A DNA stretch of 18,653 nucleotides from positions 1 to 18,653 of the forward strand of contig CAAFTW010000058.1 of assembly GCA_900766045.1 (NCBI GenBank), written 5' to 3'. The position numbers were made by a program, and so were the translations under genes. Each line of letters starts with the position of its first letter. Within the stretch, counting starts at the first letter, position 1. This DNA comes from Clostridia bacterium. GTDB taxonomy: Bacteria > Bacillota > Clostridia > Peptostreptococcales > Anaerovoracaceae. The notes below the pieces were generated by a model, which saw only the letters and a program-made list of their open reading frames with translations, did no database searches and was not told the origin of the DNA. Shown here in pieces: positions 14,819 to 18,653 of the stretch.

Positions 14819-15628
14819 ATGAAATTAGGATTTATCGGATGCGGAGTTATGGCAAACGCAATGATGGGAGGCATCATCAAGAACGGCCTCTTCAAGCCTG
14901 AGGACATCTGGGGCGCTGACCCTGTTGAAGCCGGCCGCCAGAAGACAAAGGAAGCCAACGGCATCAATGTCACCGCCGACAATCTGGAAGTTCTGAAGAA
15001 CTGTGACGTCGTATTCTTCGCGATCAAGCCGCAGTACTACGCTTCCATGATCGACGGCATCAAGGATCACGTCCGCGAAAATCAGCTGTTCATCAGCATC
15101 GGCGCAGGAAGAACCCTGGACTACCTGGCAGACGCCTTTGACCATAAGCCGGTCAAAATTGTCCGCGTTATGCCGAACACTCCGGCTCAGGTCGGTGAAG
15201 GCATGGCTGCTGCCTGCCCGAATGAGTATGTTACGGACGAGGAAGCACAGCTCGCTCTGAAGATCCTCAGAGGATTCGGTAAAGCTGAGCTCATGCCGGA
15301 AAACCTGTTCGACGTCGTAACCGGAGTCAGCGGAAGCGGCCCGGCATATGTCTGCATGTTCATTGAGGCTATGGCAGACGCAGCAGTTCTGGGCGGAATG
15401 CAGAGAGCGACAGCCTATGAATTCGCTGAGCAGACCGTTTACGGAACCGCCAAGATGCTGATGGAGACCGGCCTGCATCCGGGAGTCCTGAAGGATATGG
15501 TAAGCTCCCCTGCCGGAACAACCATCGCCGCAGTCCGCACACTCGAGGAGATGGGCCTGCGTACAGCGGTAATCGAGGGCGTTCAGGCATGCACGGAGAA
15601 ATCCATTGAGATGCAGAGCGCGAAATAA
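14819..15628 (+). CDS. proC: Pyrroline-5-carboxylate reductase
   Basis: Reduces pyrroline-5-carboxylate to L-proline with NAD(P)H in the cytoplasm, the step after HypD. The 269-residue length is typical. The N-terminal Rossmann motif GFIGCGVMANAMMGG starts at residue 4. AIKPQ and VRVMPNTPAQVGEG follow. The C-terminal dimer and active-site region has GVSGSGPAYV and SSPAGTTIAAVRTLE. The start is ATG at 14819 with an excellent AGGAGGAG site. Position directly after hypD is the arrangement known from hydroxyproline-using clostridia, where it regenerates proline for Stickland metabolism or protein synthesis. A promoter of its own is likely (14755-14798). After the stop, a 9-bp hairpin (15668-15697) lacks a U-tract, so the transcript end is unclear. 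Confidence 0.97.
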   Translation: MKLGFIGCGVMANAMMGGIIKNGLFKPEDIWGADPVEAGRQKTKEANGINVTADNLEVLKNCDVVFFAIKPQYYASMIDGIKDHVRENQLFISIGAGRTLDYLADAFDHKPVKIVRVMPNTPAQVGEGMAAACPNEYVTDEEAQLALKILRGFGKAELMPENLFDVVTGVSGSGPAYVCMFIEAMADAAVLGGMQRATAYEFAEQTVYGTAKMLMETGLHPGVLKDMVSSPAGTTIAAVRTLEEMGLRTAVIEGVQACTEKSIEMQSAK

Positions 15629-15759
15629 GCGATCCTCTGACAAAATACACACGGGCAAGCTGTCAAATTTCCGCCCTCTTTACTACTCGGGCGGAAAAAC
15701 AAAGCACTGCTCCGCAGTAAATAGATTGAAAACTACATTATAAACCTCTCAGGTATAAC

Positions 15760-15895
15760 GAAAAAAGGAATCGTTGCCGCAGAGGGCAGAACTTGATATA
15801 CTCAGAATAGATGATGGAAGGTCCTCTTATGATGATCAGACGAGTCATTTATTTCATGGAACAGCAGATCTGCCCCGGCAGGATTCCTTTTTTCC
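15760..15895 (+). ncRNA. Unclassified structured RNA closed by a long-range terminator-like stem
   Basis: A three-part stem closes the element. GAAAAAAGGAATC (15760-15772) pairs with GATTCCTTTTTTC (15882-15894). TGCCG (15775-15779) pairs with CGGCA (15876-15880), and GGGCAG (15784-15789) pairs with CTGCCC (15870-15875). About 80 nt lie inside. The right arm ends in a T-rich run, so it can act as a terminator or as the end of a small RNA. It lies 180 bp upstream of the ThrE_2-type gene and 130 bp after proC. It does not fit 6S RNA, SRP RNA or a riboswitch class I know. Pairing is seen; function is inference. The rest of the 15629-16075 gap holds only short hairpins. Confidence 0.45.
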
Positions 15896-15903
15896 ATTTA
15901 TAA
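15829..15903 (+). CDS. Possible 24-codon leader ORF inside the structured RNA
   Basis: ATG at 15829 follows GGAAGG with a 7-nt gap and opens a 24-codon frame starting MMIRRVIYF and rich in Ile, Arg and Phe. It runs through the whole right arm of the long stem and stops at 15903. A ribosome translating it would melt the terminator-like stem, as in leader-peptide control. I recognise no family and the frame may be chance. Confidence 0.2.
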   Translation: MMIRRVIYFMEQQICPGRIPFFHL

Positions 15904-16075
15904 CTTAACCGCCCCCGCTTCGCTGAGCGGTCTTACATCAAACCGTCATACAGAAATCTGAATTCAGGCCTTCCGCAGTACTTACACAGAAAGCAGGGAC
16001 AGATAACGGCGAGTACAGAGCCAGCTGTCTCAGCTTCTGCCTAAACAGTCAATTATCAGAAAAAGGAGGAAATCC

Positions 16076-16579
16076 ATGGGGCTGAATCCCAGCATACCAA
16101 TACAATTGATATCCTGCACCGTCGGCTGCACGGGATTTACCCTGCTTTTCGGTGTCCGGGGCCGGCAGGTTCTCGACTGCGCCATCGGCTCTTTCTTTAC
16201 CTGGCTGGTCTATCTGGGCGTGTACGCCGTCATCCCGAACAGCTTCGCCGCAACCACCATCGGGGCCATGTTCGTTGCGCTTTACGCGACCGTCATGTCC
16301 AGAGTCAAGAAGGCACCGTCCACGATTTTTACTTCTGCCTGCGCCTTTCCCCTGTATCCCGGAGCCCCGCTCTACTATTCCATGTACGGCCTGGTGACAG
16401 GAAATAAAGCAACGGCTGAAAAGCAGCTGGGATCCCTGTTCGCTGTCTGCATCGCCATCGTTTTCGGCTATCTGATTTACGATACCCTCTTTCACTACAC
16501 AAGGATGGTTGTTGAAGGAATTGCAGGGAGATGCGGCCACGAACTGAATCAAAGAAGCAGAAATTCCTATAAACGTTGA
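16076..16579 (+). CDS. ThrE_2/YjjB-type threonine/serine exporter family membrane protein, partner missing
   Basis: Small integral membrane protein of 167 residues with about four to five hydrophobic segments (roughly 8-24, 29-50, 54-73, 80-105 and 118-140). It resembles the ThrE C-terminal half (DUF3815, as in YjjB): GCTGFTLLFGVRGR near the N terminus and FPLYPGAPLYYSMYGLV in the centre, which matches the family's P-L-x-P-G stretch. The start is ATG at 16076 after AAGGAGGA. This half normally works with a YjjP-like partner, usually encoded directly upstream, but no such gene lies between proC and this gene. It could pair with a protein encoded elsewhere, or the partner was lost. A shared bidirectional terminator follows. 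Family is fairly secure; export of threonine or serine is not shown. Confidence 0.8.
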   Translation: MGLNPSIPIQLISCTVGCTGFTLLFGVRGRQVLDCAIGSFFTWLVYLGVYAVIPNSFAATTIGAMFVALYATVMSRVKKAPSTIFTSACAFPLYPGAPLYYSMYGLVTGNKATAEKQLGSLFAVCIAIVFGYLIYDTLFHYTRMVVEGIAGRCGHELNQRSRNSYKR

Positions 16580-16580
16580 A

Positions 16581-16630
16581 AAAACTGCCATCTGAAGTCA
16601 TTTTTACCGCTTCAGATGGCAGTTTCCTTT
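16581..16630. terminator. Bidirectional terminator between the ThrE_2-type and BI-1 genes
   Basis: AAACTGCCATCTGAAG (16582-16597) pairs perfectly over 16 bp with CTTCAGATGGCAGTTT (16610-16625), loop 12 nt. T-rich sequence follows on the plus strand and TTTTTT on the minus strand. It lies between two convergent genes and serves both. Confidence 0.9.
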
Positions 16631-16664
16631 TATTTCCTTATTCAGTTATCCTTTTCTACTTCGA

Positions 16665-17360
16665 TTAATTATCTCTGTTACCGAAAATCTGCAGCAGCAT
16701 GATGAACAGGTTGATGATATCCAGATAGATATCTACCGCACAATCCACCGCGTTGTCTGCGGTCTTTGGATAAACCTGCGAACGGAACATGTCATAGCCG
16801 ATATACAGGCTGAAAATCACTGCGCCTGCAATCGAGTAAAATGATGTCATTCCCGGAATCAGCCAGGTCAGAAATCCGACGACCATGAGCCCGATCAGCG
16901 CCGAGAACAGGAAGCCTCCGATTCTTGCAAAGAATCTCGGGAAGGCCGCCGCTGCCGCGCACATGATCAGTGTAATCACGCCGGTGTACCAGAAGGCGGA
17001 AATCACGACCGATGAACGGAGTCCGCCATAGGCCGTCACTAGAATCGTCACCATCACACCGATCGGCAGGACGATGAGGTTATAACCCAGGAAGCTGACT
17101 CCCGCATTCTTCGACGACGCGGAAATCACCACTCCTGCAATCGTCAGCGCGATATATCCGATGAACAGACCCAGAGTTCCGACCGACTCGGCCAGCTGAA
17201 CCGCAGGAAAATACCGGCACATCAGTACATTAATCAACAGTCCGTAGAGAATCGTGCCTCCCAGAATCAGATTATATTTCCGCTCGGAAACAATCTTCTC
17301 CGGCGGCGCAAAACAATTCAAACGCTCGTATTTGCGTTCTTTTGTCATACTGTTAGCCAA
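16665..17360 (-). CDS. Bax inhibitor-1 (BI-1/YccA/YetJ) family membrane protein
   Basis: Integral membrane protein of 231 residues with about seven hydrophobic segments, the usual size of the family. A soluble N terminus of about 28 residues precedes the first span. The C-terminal signature is present: IGYDMFRSQ then VDIYLDIINLFIMLLQIFG, with the acidic residues that in Bacillus YetJ line a pH-sensitive calcium leak pore. The start is TTG at 17360, chosen because AAGGAG lies 9 nt upstream; the next ATG (17348) is too far from that site. It stands alone, with a promoter near 17399-17429 and the shared terminator at 16581-16630. Its physiological role in bacteria is poorly known; homology is clear but substrate transport here is inferred. 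Confidence 0.9.
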   Translation of the reverse strand: MANSMTKERKYERLNCFAPPEKIVSERKYNLILGGTILYGLLINVLMCRYFPAVQLAESVGTLGLFIGYIALTIAGVVISASSKNAGVSFLGYNLIVLPIGVMVTILVTAYGGLRSSVVISAFWYTGVITLIMCAAAAAFPRFFARIGGFLFSALIGLMVVGFLTWLIPGMTSFYSIAGAVIFSLYIGYDMFRSQVYPKTADNAVDCAVDIYLDIINLFIMLLQIFGNRDN

Positions 17361-17398
17361 TGTTGTTCACTCCTTTTCATTTAAATTCCAACACATTT

Positions 17399-17429
17399 AT
17401 TATACCCATCCGATGCATGTATTTGTGAA
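17399..17429 (-). promoter_or_regulatory. Promoter of the BI-1 family gene
   Basis: On the minus strand TTCACA (17429-17424) and a perfect TATAAT (17404-17399) are spaced by 19 bp, slightly long. The predicted start is some 35 bp before the TTG start codon and leaves room for the AAGGAG site. Confidence 0.5.
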
Positions 17430-17519
17430 CAGCATATGGAGATTATTTTCTCCTTCCCATTACAATCTACCCTGCTCCTCCTAATAATTGTGTGTTTCCA
17501 CAAAAATCCATATTTTTCC

Positions 17520-17548
17520 TTGACATATTTCACGATCAATGTTAAGTT
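17520..17548 (+). promoter_or_regulatory. Promoter of the T-box leader
   Basis: A perfect TTGACA (17520-17525) lies 17 bp before a weak -10 box, TAAGTT (17543-17548). The predicted start is about 20-30 nt before Stem I of the T-box, as expected for this RNA class. Confidence 0.5.
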
Positions 17549-17574
17549 ATATGCACAAGTTCATCACAGATAAA

Positions 17575-17888
17575 CCGTTGAGAAAGAGTGAGTAAGCTGC
17601 ACGGGAAGGTACAGAGAGCCGCAGATGCTGAGATTGCGGCGCGGAAACTGCAGCTGAATGGGCTTTTGAGGGCGGGGTGAAATCCGGGAAATGACCAATT
17701 CATCATGGCCGGCTGGAGAGTATGCCTCGACGAATCTGCAATCGTACAGGGCAGCGTATATGTTGGTATGCGGATGAGAGGATCGCTGAGTTATTGTATT
17801 CAGCTGATCAAACTGGGTGGCACCGCGGATTTTCGAAATTTCGTCCCAAGAGGAAAACAGAGCGTTTTCCTCTTGGGATTTTTCTTTT
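17575..17888 (+). ncRNA. T-box riboswitch leader, probable tRNA-Trp specificity
   Basis: Transcriptional T-box that senses uncharged tRNA and permits read-through into the M20D gene. The diagnostic core GGGTGGCACCGCGG is at 17815-17828. Stem I is recognisable: GCTGCA (17596-17601) pairs with TGCAGC (17649-17654) above a specifier loop with AGTAA on the 5' side (17591-17595) and GAA-TGG-G on the 3' side (17656-17662). An AGAGAGC motif and a GCCGCA/TGCGGC distal stem (17618-17640) follow the usual layout. The codon after the conserved GAA is UGG (17659-17661). The bulge UGGC (17818-17821) would pair with a tRNA ending GCCA, and bacterial tRNA-Trp has G as its discriminator base. Class is certain. 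Tryptophan is well supported, but the frame of the specifier is my reading. Confidence 0.92.
17844..17888 (+). terminator. T-box terminator hairpin
   Basis: TCCCAAGAGGAAAAC (17844-17858) and GTTTTCCTCTTGGGA (17864-17878) form a perfect 15-bp stem with a 5-nt loop, followed by TTTTTCTTTTT. It is the default, charged-tRNA form of the switch; the T-box core just upstream forms the competing antiterminator. Confidence 0.92.
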
Positions 17889-17977
17889 TGTCCAAACGAA
17901 AACCAGAAAAGGCTGTGATGAGAAAACCACTTATTCTGTCCGCCAACAGGCAGAAGCGAACAAGATTGGAGGATGGA

Positions 17978-18653
17978 ATGATTGATTTTCTGAAAGAAAC
18001 CGAGAATATGAAAGAGGAGATCGTAAAGAACCGGCGCGCCCTGCACCAGTTCGCGGAACTGGGGCTGGACCTTCCGAAGACCAGCGCATTCGTCATCGAT
18101 CAGCTGAAATCTTATGGATATGAGCCGCAGAGATGCGGAAAATCCGGCGTCACAGCCGTCTGTGGAAATGGCGGAAAGGTCATTCTTCTCCGGGGCGACA
18201 TGGACGCGCTTCCGATGAAAGAGCAGACCGGCCTTCCCTTTGCGGCAGAGAATGGGAACTGCCACTCCTGCGGCCACGACCTGCACACGGCCATGCTTCT
18301 GGCGGCGGCGAAAATCCTGAAGCAGCATGAAAGCGAGCTGAAGGGCCGCGTCAAGTTCATGTTCCAGCCGGGGGAAGAGGTCCTGGGCGGCGCACAGGAA
18401 ATGATCGATAACGGACTTCTGGAAAACCCGCAGGTCGACCTTGCGGTGGGTCTGCACACTTCTTCCGGCCACGGTCCGATTTCCAAGGTCGGAAAGATCA
18501 CCTATAAATCCGGATATTCAACGTTTTCCGGTGACTGCATCCGAATCACGGTGCATGGAAAGCAGGCTCACGGCGCGTCCCCGGAGACCGGCATCGACGC
18601 CATCAACATCGCGGCCCACATCATCACGGGGCTTGAAGAACTGAACTGCCGGG
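17978..18653 (+). CDS. M20D family amidohydrolase/aminoacylase (partial, cut by window end)
   Basis: Metal-dependent cytoplasmic hydrolase that removes amino acids from N-acyl or small peptide-like conjugates. The first 225 codons are present and the 3' end lies outside the window; a full member is near 390 residues. Family motifs are in order: RRALHQFAELGL (19-30), RGDMDALPM (72-80), the metal site HSCGHDLH with Cys98, His100 and His103, QPGEEVLGGA with Glu133/134, and the start of the lid domain HGKQAHGASPETGIDA. ATG at 17978 follows GGAGGA closely; an in-frame ATG at 17918 lacks a ribosome site. It lies 90 nt after the T-box terminator, so expression should rise when tRNA-Trp is uncharged. 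A role in freeing tryptophan or a related compound is inferred from that switch. Other M20D substrates are possible. Confidence 0.92.
   Translation, partial: MIDFLKETENMKEEIVKNRRALHQFAELGLDLPKTSAFVIDQLKSYGYEPQRCGKSGVTAVCGNGGKVILLRGDMDALPMKEQTGLPFAAENGNCHSCGHDLHTAMLLAAAKILKQHESELKGRVKFMFQPGEEVLGGAQEMIDNGLLENPQVDLAVGLHTSSGHGPISKVGKITYKSGYSTFSGDCIRITVHGKQAHGASPETGIDAINIAAHIITGLEELNCR

Noticed and set aside
15668..15697. 9-bp hairpin after proC as its terminator
   Set aside because: TTTCCGCCC/GGGCGGAAA pairs well but is followed by A residues on the plus strand and has no T run, so termination is not supported.
17918..17977. Upstream in-frame ATG (17918) as start of the M20D gene
   Set aside because: It would add 20 residues but has no ribosome site, while GGAGGA lies just before 17978 and the shorter start fits the family's N terminus.
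17564..18472. Minus-strand ORF across the T-box and M20D gene
   Set aside because: It reads through a complete T-box and terminator and lies opposite a gene with clear M20D motifs.

Overview
This 18.65 kb window looks like chromosomal DNA of a low-to-medium-GC Bacillota (Firmicutes) anaerobe, probably a gut member of the Clostridia or Erysipelotrichia. The reasons are a T-box riboswitch, strong AGGAGG-type ribosome binding sites, A-stem/U-tract terminators, phosphotransferase-based sugar uptake and an oxygen-sensitive glycyl radical enzyme. I cannot fix the genus from sequence alone. No tRNA, rRNA, CRISPR array, insertion sequence or prophage gene is visible.

Left part, all on the minus strand (1-9790). 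A secreted NlpC/P60-like cell-wall hydrolase (181-2253) carries a Ser-rich linker, five repeats and a C-terminal Fn3-like module. It is preceded by a hairpin-rich leader and then about 1.2 kb without a convincing gene. Next comes a three-gene sugar operon transcribed from 9790 down to 3461. Its first gene is an amylosucrase-like GH13 enzyme fused to a HAD phosphatase. The second is a sucrose/trehalose-type EIIBCA permease, and the third is PTS Enzyme I (ptsI). The order suggests that sucrose is imported and phosphorylated, then dephosphorylated by the HAD domain, then used as a glucosyl donor or hydrolysed by the GH13 domain.

Middle part, plus strand (10458-15628). A TetR-type regulator is followed by the hydroxyproline cluster: hypE (activase), hypD (trans-4-hydroxy-L-proline dehydratase, with catalytic Cys435 and radical Gly766) and proC (pyrroline-5-carboxylate reductase). 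Together they reduce 4-hydroxyproline to proline. A perfect 16-bp palindrome just downstream of the hypE promoter is a strong candidate operator for the TetR protein. proC also has its own likely promoter behind a hairpin.

Right part (15629-18653). A 447-bp gap holds an unexplained long-range RNA stem with a small ORF inside it. It lies ahead of a ThrE_2/YjjB-type membrane protein whose usual partner is missing. A Bax-inhibitor-1 family membrane protein converges on that gene across a shared bidirectional terminator. The window ends in an M20D amidohydrolase, cut by the window edge, which sits behind a complete T-box leader. The specifier loop reads UGG and the antiterminator bulge reads UGGC; both point to tRNA-Trp.
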